64,000 bases of DNA from Symbiodinium natans (taxonomy: Eukaryota; Sar; Dinophyceae; Suessiales; Symbiodiniaceae), in the NCBI GenBank assembly GCA_905221605.1, contig CAJNDS010002491.1:112501-176500 (forward strand), in the 5' to 3' direction. Each line of letters begins with the position of its first letter. Position 1 is the first letter of the stretch. The position numbers and the translations under genes were made by a program. Under the pieces are notes generated by a model. That model had not been told where the DNA came from. It ran no database searches and saw only the letters and a program-made list of their open reading frames with translations. Below are positions 63,861 to 64,000 of this stretch, one piece after another.

Positions 63861-64000
63861 TCGGCAAGAGAGGGACTCCAGGTTCCATGGCTACCCCATA
63901 CCCTAGACCCTAAACCCTAAACCCTAAACTCTAAACCCTAAACCTCACACTTAAGACCAAGCTCCCCCTACCCAAAGCCCTAGGGCGGTCTAAGGCTTAG

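Noticed and set aside
1-63960. A chromosome end (true telomere)
   Set aside because: Arrays are in both orientations, short, and spread between coding exons along the whole window; no terminal one-directional tract is present.
1-64000. tRNA, rRNA or spliced-leader genes
   Set aside because: I looked for cloverleaf A/B boxes, rRNA core words and a spliced-leader-like sequence and saw none; a covariance-model search would settle it.

Overview
The window looks like nuclear DNA of a dinoflagellate, possibly of the Symbiodiniaceae type; this is an inference. The reasons are: every host exon I can recognise lies on the minus strand (dinoflagellates have long one-directional gene blocks); exons are tiny and join seamlessly at AG|GT, AG|GC and AG|GA donors, and GC/GA donors are common in dinoflagellates; transposon-made introns (introners) are present; and LRR and RCC1/HERC2-like genes of a type common in these algae occur. 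The most visible feature is that roughly a hundred runs of the plant-type telomere heptamer TTTAGGG, in both orientations, are scattered over all 64 kb. They are interstitial, not a chromosome end.

Layout. 1-4.4 kb: telomeric arrays, a poly-G tract and short repeats, no gene recognised. 4.4-12.5 kb: isolated probable exons and a one-exon Cys-rich (zinc-binding) protein at 6.3-7.1 kb. 12.9-15.85 kb: an LRR gene made of tandemly duplicated 90-nt exons. 16-18 kb: small exons, one ankyrin-like. 18.5-22.1 kb: a multi-pass membrane protein gene split by telomeric arrays and miniature transposons. 24.8-63.0 kb: a eukaryotic glutathione synthetase (GSS) gene, reassembled here from 22 mini-exons covering about 400 codons over 38 kb. 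Its introns hold a complete second membrane-protein gene on the same strand (31.3-34.0 kb), a 2.8-kb composite element with a virus-like relic (38.75-41.55 kb), a 20-bp minisatellite (43.4-43.9 kb), 2.8 kb of polypurine/polypyrimidine sequence (45.9-48.7 kb) and a 4.86-kb polinton-like element with long terminal inverted repeats, an integrase relic and an RCC1-repeat ORF (49.98-54.84 kb).

The most unusual observation is how telomeric DNA, transposons and splicing interact. Several miniature inverted-repeat families sit exactly between coding segments, flanked by 4-bp duplications that begin with G; removing the element plus one duplication as a GT/GA...AG intron restores the reading frame. 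One telomeric array (18.67-18.88 kb) behaves the same way: it is flanked by a 16-bp direct repeat containing CAG|GCA, and removal as a GC...AG intron restores the frame. Telomeric arrays also interrupt transposon copies, the viral integrase and the viral inverted repeat, so their insertion was repeated and at least partly later than those elements. Exon assignments rest on reading frames, splice phase and recalled family motifs; no database search or transcript was available.
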